Shown here: piece after piece, positions 52,392 to 60,315 of the stretch
Numbering within the stretch: the stretch's first letter is position 1
Layout: every line of letters starts with the position of its first letter
DNA from: Trichococcus palustris
GTDB lineage: Bacteria > Bacillota > Bacilli > Lactobacillales > Aerococcaceae
Length of the DNA stretch: 64,000 nt
Assembly (NCBI RefSeq): GCF_900114465.1
Contig: NZ_FOTD01000010.1
Location: 1-64,000, forward strand
Direction of reading: 5' to 3'
The notes under the pieces: model-generated
Seen by the model: only the letters and a program-made list of their open reading frames with translations
The model's database searches: none
What the model was told of the DNA's origin: nothing
Made by a program: the position numbers and the translations under genes

Positions 52392-52673
52392 TTATTTTTT
52401 TACATTTCCCAATGGGAAGGTCGGCAGAATTTCTTCTTGGCCTTTCAGTCTGTATTTCAGTGCTCCGGATGGGCAAGTGTGGATGACGCGCGCCACTTCC
52501 TCGGCCGAATCCGCATCAGGTAATATCCAAGGCTTTCTTTTCATGTCAAAGATGGCATGATTCCCCCGGACGCAGTTTCCCGAATGTGTGCAGACGCTTA
52601 AGTTGAAGTAGACATCGACATTTTCCCCTGTATATTTTCGATAACCTTGCGCTAGTAGTTCAGACTCGTTCAT
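52392..52673 (-). CDS. YjdI-like small (4Fe-4S)-type ferredoxin protein
   Basis: 93 residues. It contains YFNLSVCTHSGNC, then RKPWILPD, and HTCPSGALKYR, the pattern of Fer4_19/YjdI proteins, which have few cysteines and carry a divergent Fe-S site. Electron-transfer role likely but unproven. GGGAGGG precedes the ATG at 52673; a frame to 52718 lacks a ribosome site. Stands alone. Confidence 0.85.
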   Translation of the reverse strand: MNESELLAQGYRKYTGENVDVYFNLSVCTHSGNCVRGNHAIFDMKRKPWILPDADSAEEVARVIHTCPSGALKYRLKGQEEILPTFPLGNVKK

Positions 52674-53035
52674 AGTGGTGCCCTCCCATTTCTGAATCGT
52701 TATTGGCAGCGGATTCATATGCTTCTATTATATCATTTCGATACTAATCTTCGTACAGGAATGTTTCTCGCCGCACTATTTTTTCCCCGAAAAATAGAAA
52801 TAGTCCGTTGGGAGGATCCTTGAGGCTGATAAAACGGTTTTTGCCACATACTGTTTAGATTATACGGGCGAATAAAATTCGAATTACATTTTTTTCGTGT
52901 AGTAAAATTTTTTGCCATTTAATTATTTTTTGACAAAAAGTGAAATAAAGTGAAATAAAATGGAAATAAATGATTGTATTTGGAGGGAGAGCATGCTATT
53001 ATGATGTGGAAGAAAAGAATAAGGAGGAACAAGAG
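52674..53035. other. AT-rich divergent intergenic region
   Basis: No gene seen. The minus side serves the Fe-S protein. The plus side carries the promoter with tandem GTGAAATAAA repeats at 52930-52970 and AAGGAGGA at 53021. Confidence 0.5.
52930..52970 (+). promoter_or_regulatory. Promoter with 10-bp-phased direct repeats before the isomerase-PTS genes
   Basis: TTGACA at 52930 and an AAATAA or TAAAAT -10 at 52953-52961. AGTGAAATAA occurs at 52939 and 52949 and as AATGGAAATAA at 52959, one helical turn apart. Likely operator of the DeoR-family regulator encoded at 55564. Confidence 0.5.
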
Positions 53036-53962
53036 ATGAAGTTAGCGACAAGAATCAATTCGTTTTTGCCAAAATTCAACAATGATTTAGAGGAAGTTTT
53101 GAAAGAATTCAGTCGAATTGGTTTGACACATGTAGACTTGAACTATCCCGAACACGTTGAGGATATTTCTGCTGAGAAGATGAAAGGGTTTTTAGAGGAC
53201 AATAACCTTAAGGCAAATGGGGTAGCGTTAAGATTCAGAAATGAATTCATCAATGGAGAATTAGGAAATGCAGATAAAAACATTTCCGATAATGCATTAC
53301 AGTTATGTAAAGATGCATGCGATTATTGCCGTGCTATTGATGGAGAAGTAGTAACTATTTGGTTAGGGTATGATGGCTTTGACTATTCATTCCAAATCGA
53401 TTATGAAAAAGTTTGGAATCAAGTCAAAAACTGTATGATTGAAATTGCAGATTATGCGCCGGATGTTAAAATTAGTATCGAATACAAACCATTTCAACCA
53501 AGAGCGTATGCTTTAATTGACAGCCTGGGATTAGCGATGTCAATGATGTATGAGATCAACAGAGAAAATATCGGTATTACTTTAGATTATTGTCATATGT
53601 TAATGAAACATGAGAATCCGGCTTATGGGGCAAGTATTTTAGGCAGTCGAGGAAAATTGTTTGGTATTCATCTGAATGATGGATATGGGTTGAACGATGA
53701 TGGTTTGATGATTGGCACAACTAGTCTGGTTAAGACAATTGAATTCATGTATTATACGAAACTGCATAATTATGATCACGCATACTTTTTTGATACTTTC
53801 CCAGTTATTGAAGATCCAGCTGAAGAATGTGAAAGAAACATGCGTATGATCAAAAAAATTGATTCTCTTATCGATAGATTAGGCATGGATTATATCGGGG
53901 AAATCATTAGTCAAAATAGCGCAGTAAAAGTAAGCGATTTAGTATTAGAAATCTTAAGCTAA
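53036..53962 (+). CDS. Sugar phosphate isomerase/epimerase-like TIM barrel (AP endonuclease 2 family)
   Basis: 308 residues, with acidic and histidine metal ligands at the expected strand ends: SIEYKPFQPR, ITLDYCHMLM, GIHLNDGYG. The xylose-isomerase-like TIM barrel covers sugar epimerases, isomerases and dehydratases. AAGGAGGAA precedes the ATG at 53036 (frame upstream rejected). It is followed by a PTS IIBC gene; with alsE and rpiB further on it matches, as I recall, the make-up of the Listeria D-allose cluster, where a gene of this kind also occurs. Confidence 0.8.
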   Translation: MKLATRINSFLPKFNNDLEEVLKEFSRIGLTHVDLNYPEHVEDISAEKMKGFLEDNNLKANGVALRFRNEFINGELGNADKNISDNALQLCKDACDYCRAIDGEVVTIWLGYDGFDYSFQIDYEKVWNQVKNCMIEIADYAPDVKISIEYKPFQPRAYALIDSLGLAMSMMYEINRENIGITLDYCHMLMKHENPAYGASILGSRGKLFGIHLNDGYGLNDDGLMIGTTSLVKTIEFMYYTKLHNYDHAYFFDTFPVIEDPAEECERNMRMIKKIDSLIDRLGMDYIGEIISQNSAVKVSDLVLEILS

Positions 53963-54019
53963 GATTTCTAATACTGCTAATACTAAGCAATAATCATTTT
54001 ATTAGGAGGAAGTTGAAAA

Positions 54020-55396
54020 ATGAATTATAAAGTAACCGCAAAAGGAATTCTGGAAAATGTTGGTGGAGCAGAGAACATATCAAATATGTCTTATTGCGCT
54101 ACTCGTCTAAGATTGACATTAAAGGATCCGTCCAAAGCGAATGATAGAGCAGTAAAAGATGTTGATGGAGTAGTCAATGTTGTTAACAAAGCTGGTCAAT
54201 ACCAAATTTTAATTGGCATTGAAGTTCCAAAACTATACGATGAGTTTGAGGCGTTGGTGAAAGGTGATGCGAATGCTCAGATAGACAGCAGTGGAGCTGA
54301 GCAATCAGATAGTATCATCAGTAATATTTTCTCCGCGATTTCAGCAATTTTCGCACCCTTGCTTCCAGCGTTAGCAGGTTCAGGGATTTTACGTGGGTTA
54401 TTAATTTTAGCCGTACAATTAGGTTTGGTAAGTGACACCAGTGGAACGTATACCATTTTATCTGTTGCTTCGACTAGCGTCTTTTATTTCTTGCCTGTAT
54501 TGTTAGCGTTTTCTTCCGCGCGGAGATTTGGAGCCAGTCCTTATCTCTCAGCTCTAATCGGCGCTGCTCTGCTTAATCCTAATTTCATTGCTCTGATGGG
54601 TAATACTGGTAATGGCGCTACAACAACTTTCTTAAAGATTCCAGTAGTGTTGATGAACTATAACTCAACGGTCGTTCCGATCATTCTATCCATTTGGGCT
54701 TTTTCTTATCTGTACAAATTTTTGGATGCCAAGGTCCCAGAAACATTAAAGCTTGTAGTGGTTCCGCTAGTTTCATTGGCAATAATGATTCCGCTAACAA
54801 TGATTGTAATCGGGCCAATCGGTGTATATAGTGGTGAATTTGTCGCTAACATCGTTAACTGGCTAATTGAACGCAGCAGCGTTCTAACCGGAATCTTAAT
54901 TGGTGGCGGCTGGAGTGTTCTTGTAAGTTTAGGTATTCACTGGGCAGTTAATCCAATTATGATCAATAATATCTCAACTTATGGTTTTGACTATATTGTA
55001 CCCTTTACGTTTGCTTGTAACTTTGCGGTTATTGGTACAACAATTGGAGTATATTTTAAAGCAAGAAATAAAAAATTACGCAATTTTGCAGTCACAGGGT
55101 TAGTTACCATTGCCTTATCTGCGATTATTGAACCAGTACTTTTTGGATTATTAGTAAAAAATAAGAAGTTATTCTTAGCTCAAATTATTGGTGGAGCAGT
55201 TGGTGGCGCGTACCTAGGTCTGATGAAAGTTGTCACTAACGCATTTGTATTTGGTAGTGTTACAACCTTCCCGGCTTTTGTTGGTGAAAACTCATCGAAT
55301 TTTATTCAAGCTATGATCGGCTTGGCTATTTCGTTAATTGTTTCGGCTGTACTAGGGTATATCTTTACAAACAAAGATGATGCGTTATTCGAATAA
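54020..55396 (+). CDS. PTS sugar transporter, IIBC components (sucrose/beta-glucoside family)
   Basis: 458 residues. An N-terminal EIIB domain has phosphocysteine C26 in SNMSYCATRLRLTLKD, and an EIIC domain (about 100-458, ten or so helices) has LPALAGSGILRGLL and GIHWAVNPIMINN. No fused EIIA; a separate glucose-type IIA lies at 56486. Transports and phosphorylates a hexose or glucoside. The start has TAGGAGGAAG upstream, 57 bases after the isomerase-like gene. Confidence 0.9.
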   Translation: MNYKVTAKGILENVGGAENISNMSYCATRLRLTLKDPSKANDRAVKDVDGVVNVVNKAGQYQILIGIEVPKLYDEFEALVKGDANAQIDSSGAEQSDSIISNIFSAISAIFAPLLPALAGSGILRGLLILAVQLGLVSDTSGTYTILSVASTSVFYFLPVLLAFSSARRFGASPYLSALIGAALLNPNFIALMGNTGNGATTTFLKIPVVLMNYNSTVVPIILSIWAFSYLYKFLDAKVPETLKLVVVPLVSLAIMIPLTMIVIGPIGVYSGEFVANIVNWLIERSSVLTGILIGGGWSVLVSLGIHWAVNPIMINNISTYGFDYIVPFTFACNFAVIGTTIGVYFKARNKKLRNFAVTGLVTIALSAIIEPVLFGLLVKNKKLFLAQIIGGAVGGAYLGLMKVVTNAFVFGSVTTFPAFVGENSSNFIQAMIGLAISLIVSAVLGYIFTNKDDALFE

Positions 55397-55504
55397 ATGA
55401 ATCAAAAACGTCTCCTTTCAAAATGAATATTTACATTACTATATTATGAATGAATGTGGTATTTTAAAAGAGCATGGATTATTGCTTTGATGAAATACAC
55501 CATT

Positions 55505-55533
55505 TTGAAAAAAATGTTTCGCGCTGATAATAT
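55505..55533 (+). promoter_or_regulatory. Promoter of the DeoR-IIA genes
   Basis: TTGAAA, 17-base spacer, TAATAT, about 30 bases before the regulator start. Confidence 0.7.
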
Positions 55534-55563
55534 AGTTATGGAAATAGTCGAAAGGAGATTTAT

Positions 55564-56301
55564 ATGATTCCATATGAAAGACAAGAAAGAATATTAGAAG
55601 TATTGGAAAATAGGGGACTTATCAGAATAGAAGAGCTGCAAAAATTTATTCCGGGTGTTTCCGTTTCCACTCTGAGAAGAGACATAAAGGAACTGGAGAA
55701 TGCCAATAAGGTTCAGATGTTATCGGGCGGAGCTGTAAAGATTTGTTCGAGTATTTCTGAACTACCCATGTCTACAAAAACAGCTTTACAAACGAAAGAA
55801 AAAAGATATATTGCGGAACTTGCGATGAGAGAAATTGTTGAAGGTGAAACAATTTACTTAGATTCCGGATCCACCTGTACGATTCTGTTAGGAGAATTGC
55901 TCAATAAAAAAATCCATATTATCACTACAAATGCAAACGTTTTAGGGATAACTGGGAAAATTGAAGCAGATATCACCGTCCTGGGAGGATCATACAATCC
56001 CAATATATCGTCATTAAGCGGCCCCTTGACTGAAGCAAATATCAAAAACTATATATTTGACAAGGCATTCTTAGGCGCTAATGGGATAGATTTAACTTTC
56101 GGTGTGACAACGCCAAACTTGGTTGAAGCAACCAAGAAAAAAGAAGTCTTCAAACATTCTAAAAAGACTTTTCTACTGTGTGACAGTTCAAAATTCCATA
56201 AAGTATCTACTATAAAATCATTTGATTTAGGCGATATTGTTCTGATATCTGATAAGTCAGATAAAGATTTGGAAAAAGAAATGACAATTATTTCTGAATA
56301 A
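55564..56301 (+). CDS. DeoR/GlpR-family transcriptional regulator
   Basis: 245 residues. N-terminal winged helix YERQERILEVLENRGLIRIEELQ, then VSVSTLRRDIKELE, and a sugar-phosphate sensing domain with ETIYLDSGSTCTILL and KAFLGANGIDLTFGVTTPN. The sensor binds a phosphorylated sugar intermediate. AAAGGAGAT precedes the ATG. Placed after the PTS gene and before the IIA genes, so a likely repressor of this cassette. Confidence 0.9.
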   Translation: MIPYERQERILEVLENRGLIRIEELQKFIPGVSVSTLRRDIKELENANKVQMLSGGAVKICSSISELPMSTKTALQTKEKRYIAELAMREIVEGETIYLDSGSTCTILLGELLNKKIHIITTNANVLGITGKIEADITVLGGSYNPNISSLSGPLTEANIKNYIFDKAFLGANGIDLTFGVTTPNLVEATKKKEVFKHSKKTFLLCDSSKFHKVSTIKSFDLGDIVLISDKSDKDLEKEMTIISE

Positions 56302-56313
56302 CGGAGAAACATG

Positions 56314-56493
56314 ATGGGACTGTTTAGAAAAAGCGCAGAAATCTATAATGCTTCAAACGGAGATGTTATTGATCTAGGTGGTATAAAGAATCCTATGTTT
56401 GCTGGCGGAATTCAGGATGCAAACACCGTGACAGTCAAAATGAAGAAATATTTAAATTATCATAGTGCAAGGAAGGTGCGAAGGCATGTTTAA
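56314..56493 (+). pseudogene. Truncated N-terminal part of a glucose-type PTS IIA gene
   Basis: 59 codons. SAEIYNASNGDVIDLGGIKNPMFAGG matches the opening of IIA-Glc proteins (IY-x-P-x-x-G-x-V-x-L-x-x-V-x-D-P-x-F), but the frame breaks up and stops before the phosphohistidine region. It overlaps the start of the intact IIA gene by eight bases. It could instead be a short expressed peptide that keeps the next gene coupled. Confidence 0.6.
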
Positions 56494-56989
56494 AAATTTA
56501 TTTAATAAAAAAAAGCAGACTATTGTAGCTGAAGAAAAAGAATATTTCACTAAAGTAGTAGATGGGGAGACTAAAGAGCTATCTATAGTCGATGATCCAT
56601 TATTTTCTTCAAAAGCGTTAGGTGACGGGTATGCGATGGTTGCTGGGGAAAATAAAAAAGAAATATTTTCACCAATAAATGGAGAAATACTAAGTGTGTT
56701 TCCTACAAAGCATGCGATTGCAATGAAAAGCACCAATGGACTAGAGGTATTAATTCATATAGGCATTGATACGGTTGAACTTCAAGGAAAAGGCTTTGAC
56801 ATGATTGTTAATGAAGGAGAAATAATCAAGCAGGGACAACTATTGGGAAGAGTGGATTTTGATTATATTTTGAAGAATAACAAAAGCCCAGATGTTATGG
56901 TTATTATTACCAATTTAGAAAGTAGAGAATTTACTTTAACTACAAATCCAGAGAATGAATATGTTGGATTTGTTAAGCTGGTAGGTTAA
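56486..56989 (+). CDS. PTS glucose-type IIA component
   Basis: 167 residues. The IIA-Glc core is complete: FSPINGEILSVFPTKHAIAMKS carrying the substrate-facing histidine, LEVLIHIGIDTVELQGKGF with the phosphorylated histidine, and GQLLGRVDFDYI. The N-terminal lysine-rich segment is unusual in being a free amphipathic leader. AGGAAGG precedes the ATG at 56486. It probably phosphorylates the IIBC at 54020, and might serve the IIA-less MalT. Confidence 0.9.
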   Translation: MFKNLFNKKKQTIVAEEKEYFTKVVDGETKELSIVDDPLFSSKALGDGYAMVAGENKKEIFSPINGEILSVFPTKHAIAMKSTNGLEVLIHIGIDTVELQGKGFDMIVNEGEIIKQGQLLGRVDFDYILKNNKSPDVMVIITNLESREFTLTTNPENEYVGFVKLVG

Positions 56990-57073
56990 TATGCCGATGG
57001 CTCATATTGAGATTTTAGAATGAATGCATGTGGGAAGCGTCGATGCTCTCAAGAGCAATAAATAAAAAAACAG

Positions 57074-57117
57074 AAATACGCAAGGGCCATCATGAAAGAT
57101 GATGGATCTTGCGTATT
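57074..57117. terminator. Bidirectional terminator between IIA and LacI genes
   Basis: AAATACGCAAGGGCCATCAT pairs with ATGATGGATCTTGCGTATTT with one mismatch and a 5-base loop; the flanking genes converge on it. Confidence 0.85.
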
Positions 57118-57120
57118 TTT

Positions 57121-58134
57121 TTACTGTAGTTTACTGGACTCCCTTTCAATTAATTGTACTGGAAGTAAATAAATTTTTCCTTTATCTTCTGTTTGGCCAT
57201 CGATTAGTTTAATCAATGAACTTACTGCCTTTTTGGCAATTTTTTCTGTATCTTGTTTGATTGAGCTTAATGTTGGGTTGGAATATTCGCAAGTAGGGAC
57301 GTTGTCAAATCCAATAATTTTTATGTCTTTGGGTACATCAATGTTCAGTTCTTTGAGGAATAAGATGATATCCAATCCAATGTTGTCATTTACCGTAAAT
57401 AATCCATCTGTATCAGGATGATCATTAACGAAATTTTTCAATAGGGTTTTGTTCTCTTGTTTATTAGTATGAAAGAACAATGTGTTCTCTTCGTTTGAGA
57501 AATCTATATTATTCTTCTTTAGCGCGTCTTTGAATCCACTAAAACGTTCTTTTGAGCTAGAAGAACTTTTTTTATGAAGAACTATTGCAGGATGTTTGAC
57601 ACCATTCGCGATCAAGTTTTCAGTTGCTTCAAATGCACCTTGATAGTGGTTAGATGAAATAAAGATCGTTCTATCTTTATCCTTAGGCTCTCTGTCTATG
57701 CATACATAAGGAATTTCTTTCTTCGCCGATTGATGTTCAAACTCAAAATCATCAGCCCCAGAAATAATGATAAGACCATCAATTAGTTTACTTACTAGCA
57801 CAGATAAGTAAGCTTTCTCCTTTTTGGCATCCCTTGCTGTATTACAAATAATTGTTGAATATCCCTTATCAAAAAGAATTTCCTCAATCTGTTCAACGAC
57901 ATTTGCGAAGAATAAGTTCGTAATATCCGGCACCAAAATGCCAATCGAAAAACTCTTATTCATCCGTAATGTTTTTGCCGAGTAGTTTATTTGGTAGCCG
58001 GTTTCTTCAATTACCTTTAATACTTTTTCCTTAGTCTCCTCTGAAAATCGGCCATTATTATTAAGGACTCTTGAAACCGTCGCAATAGAAACTCCGCTTA
58101 ATTCTGCAATGTCTTTCATCGAAATATTTTCCAA
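57121..58134 (-). CDS. LacI-family transcriptional regulator (allose-type cassette)
   Basis: 337 residues from a TTG start at 58134, which has GAGAGGTG six bases upstream; the ATG at 58119 and the longer frame from 58176 have no such site. Helix-turn-helix SMKDIAELSGVSIATVSRVLNNN, hinge with SAKTLRMNKS, then the sugar-binding-protein-like effector domain (IGILVPDITNLFFANVVEQIE). It diverges from alsE-rpiB, and the intergenic region contains GGTAAACGATTACC palindromes plus a GTAAACGTTAAC just ahead of its own gene, so it likely represses alsE-rpiB and itself. Confidence 0.88.
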   Translation of the reverse strand: MENISMKDIAELSGVSIATVSRVLNNNGRFSEETKEKVLKVIEETGYQINYSAKTLRMNKSFSIGILVPDITNLFFANVVEQIEEILFDKGYSTIICNTARDAKKEKAYLSVLVSKLIDGLIIISGADDFEFEHQSAKKEIPYVCIDREPKDKDRTIFISSNHYQGAFEATENLIANGVKHPAIVLHKKSSSSSKERFSGFKDALKKNNIDFSNEENTLFFHTNKQENKTLLKNFVNDHPDTDGLFTVNDNIGLDIILFLKELNIDVPKDIKIIGFDNVPTCEYSNPTLSSIKQDTEKIAKKAVSSLIKLIDGQTEDKGKIYLLPVQLIERESSKLQ

Positions 58135-58238
58135 ATTTTTCACCTCTCGTGAGTTAACGTTTACCCATCTTCCCATGAGTTTACACTATTTTCTCAAAAA
58201 ATAAAAGATGTAGTTGAAAACGAAGTACAAACTTAGGC

Positions 58239-58341
58239 TTGACAAGATTGATTTATCAGTGGTATATTTTACGTGCGATAGGTAAACGATTACCCAAAAA
58301 TATCGGATTTATTTTTTTGGGTAATGGGTAAACGATTACTC
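58239..58341 (+). promoter_or_regulatory. alsE promoter and two LacI-type operators
   Basis: TTGACA (58239-58244), 18-base spacer, TATATT (58263-58268). Operators GGTAAACGATTACC at 58281-58294 and GGGTAAACGATTACTC at 58326-58341 lie downstream, suited to repression. A third related site GTAAACGTTAAC is at about 58153-58164. Confidence 0.8.
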
Positions 58342-58361
58342 AAATTAAGGAGCTGATTTTT

Positions 58362-59024
58362 ATGAGAAGAATTATTTGTCCGTCTATGATGTGTGCAGAT
58401 TTTGCGAATTTAGAGAAGGATGTAGAAGAACTGGATAAAGCTGGCACTGATATTTTTCATATGGACATAATGGATGGATGTTTTGTTCCAAATTTTGGAA
58501 TGGGATTACAAGATTTTGAGCTTGTTCGAAAAAGTACCGACAAACTTGTAGATGTTCACTTGATGATTATGAACCCAGGAAATTATGTGGAAATGTTCTC
58601 AGAGTTAGGAGCGGATATCATTTATATCCACCCAGAAGCGGATATTCATCCGACAAGGACACTAGATAAAATACGCAGTTTAGGGAAAAGAGCTGGTATC
58701 GCAATCAATCCAGGAACCTCTGTTTCAACAATAACGGATCTTTTGCCATTAGTTGATTATGTGATGGTTATGACGGTTAATCCTGGTTTTGCTGGACAGA
58801 AATACTTGGATTTTACTGATCAAAAAATTGAACGATTGGTTGAGTTAAAAGAAGAATTTAATTTTGAGATTATGGTAGACGGGGCAATATCGCCTGAAAA
58901 AATTGAGAAACTAAGTAACATCGGGGTAGATGGATTTGTATTGGGTACTTCAGCATTGTTCGGTAAAGAAGAAAGTTACAATGAAATTATTTCACGCTTA
59001 AAAAAAGATAAATTATTTGTATAG
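58362..59024 (+). CDS. alsE: Ribulose/allulose-phosphate 3-epimerase (AlsE-like)
   Basis: 220 residues. RPE-family barrel: ICPSMMCADFANLEKDVEEL, HMDIMDGCFVPNFGMG with metal histidine and catalytic aspartate, VDVHLMIMNP, MTVNPGFAGQKY, and MVDGAISPEKIEKL. Besides ribulose 5-phosphate, members of this branch epimerise D-allulose 6-phosphate to fructose 6-phosphate. AAGGAG precedes the ATG. It is coupled with an RpiB-type isomerase under a LacI regulator, which favours the allulose role; a housekeeping rpe is normally elsewhere. Confidence 0.85.
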   Translation: MRRIICPSMMCADFANLEKDVEELDKAGTDIFHMDIMDGCFVPNFGMGLQDFELVRKSTDKLVDVHLMIMNPGNYVEMFSELGADIIYIHPEADIHPTRTLDKIRSLGKRAGIAINPGTSVSTITDLLPLVDYVMVMTVNPGFAGQKYLDFTDQKIERLVELKEEFNFEIMVDGAISPEKIEKLSNIGVDGFVLGTSALFGKEESYNEIISRLKKDKLFV

Positions 59025-59040
59025 AAGGGGAGAAATTATT

Positions 59041-59490
59041 ATGAAAATTGCTATCGGGAGCGATCACGTCGGGTTTGAATTAAAACCCGTTATTATCGAA
59101 TATTTAAAAGAATTAGGTCATGAAGTGGAAGATTTTGGTCCTTATACATCTGAACGAACGGACTACCCTAAATATGGGAAAAAAGTTGCTGAAGAGGTAG
59201 TTGCTGAAAATTTTGATGCGGGTATTCTAATCTGCGGTACGGGAGTTGGTATTTCAATTTCTGCGAACAAGGTAAAAGGAATTAGAGCAGTAGTTTGTAG
59301 TGAACCTTATTCCGCAAAACTATCAAAAGAACACAATAATACGAACATTCTGGCTTTTGGGTCAAGAGTTGTAGGAATTGAATTAGCTAAAATGATCGTC
59401 TCTGAATGGTTAAATGCCGAATTTGAAGGTGGCAGGCATCAAAATCGTGTAGAGATGATTAAAGAAATTGAGAAAGAATATAACCGTTAA
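59041..59490 (+). CDS. rpiB: Ribose-5-phosphate isomerase B / allose-6-phosphate isomerase (RpiB/LacAB family)
   Basis: 149 residues. KIAIGSDHVGFELKPVI, then DFGPYTSERTDYP, and the active-site CGTGVGISISANKVKGIRA with the catalytic cysteine; HNNTNILAFGSRVVG follows. Acts as an aldose-ketose phosphate isomerase; RpiB is known to accept allose 6-phosphate. AAGGGGAG precedes the ATG at 59041, sixteen bases after the epimerase. Confidence 0.88.
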   Translation: MKIAIGSDHVGFELKPVIIEYLKELGHEVEDFGPYTSERTDYPKYGKKVAEEVVAENFDAGILICGTGVGISISANKVKGIRAVVCSEPYSAKLSKEHNNTNILAFGSRVVGIELAKMIVSEWLNAEFEGGRHQNRVEMIKEIEKEYNR

Positions 59491-59555
59491 AGTGGAAGGA
59501 GCAACTAAATAGGTTAATAATGCCAGAGTTGCTGTTTGATACGTAAAAAAGGATA

Positions 59556-59608
59556 AAAACCCAGTATTGGCCAGAATGACACTCATCCTGGCGAACACTG
59601 GGTTTTTT
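59556..59608 (+). terminator. Terminator of alsE-rpiB
   Basis: AAAACCCAGT and GCCAG pair with CTGGC and ACTGGGTTTT around a 12-base loop, then TT. Confidence 0.85.
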
Positions 59609-59619
59609 CAATTCTCAGG

Positions 59620-60300
59620 AATAGAATGATTGTTTCGAGCGCACTATTCTTCAGTGCCAGTCCTAAAATCCAGGAATATCTCAACAAAGAAAGTTCTTTC
59701 CCAATTTTATATAAAGAGCGAATAACCTTTGATGACAGCCGTGTTCCTATTGAATTCATATACTATAATAGCAACTATTATAGTATATGAATTCAATTTA
59801 ATAATATCTAAATAGCAATTTCGAACCAAAAATAGCTGTATACAGATCGAGAAACATGGATACCTATAGCACATAAAAAAGCTGATTGCATAAGCCGCGA
59901 GGCGCTGAAAAAGTAGCTTAAATTCCACTTAAACCTTTTATCTGAATACGGCATCGAAAATGGTTCTTTCCTTTGTTAGTTGAAAGGTAAAAAACAATCA
60001 AAGATTGGTGTGGAGAATTCCACGGAAATACGCATGAAACTCCTCATAAATCAGTTTGACGTTAGAAGATATGATGATTTCAGGGAACATGGGACTTCTA
60101 AAGGCTATCGAAAAATTTATTTTTTCAGGTATTATCCTTCAGCGGATATAAACATGGGCGCTAACGTCTTTGCTAAGTGCTACAATTGGTTGAATAAACC
60201 GATAGATCTGCGAATGTGTAGATGTTGCAAGATATGTATTTTTTGTAAAGGTTCCCATGTTCTTTTAAGATGGGATTGAGTGAACAACTATTAATCGTAG
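59620..60300. other. 680-base region with no confident gene
   Basis: It contains the perfect palindrome at 59750-59796. An open frame at 59980-60279 (99 codons, Cys-rich end) has no ribosome site or recognisable domain. The segment from about 59920 (LSEYGIENGSF) faintly recalls the DNA-binding part of PRD regulators and may be decayed regulator sequence. AGGAGG at 60301 belongs to the next gene. Confidence 0.4.
59750..59796. repeat. Perfect 22-bp inverted repeat with a 3-base loop
   Basis: TTGAATTCATATACTATAAT and the next AG form the left arm; the right arm starting CTATTATAGTATATGAATTC is its exact complement. The loop is CAA. No T-run follows, so it is not an ordinary terminator. Confidence 0.85.
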
Positions 60301-60315
60301 AGGAGGAATGGCAGC

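Noticed and set aside
59980-60279. 99-codon plus-strand frame before the GH20 gene
   Set aside because: No ribosome site, no domain and an odd Cys-rich end; possibly decayed sequence. Described only within the gap entry.
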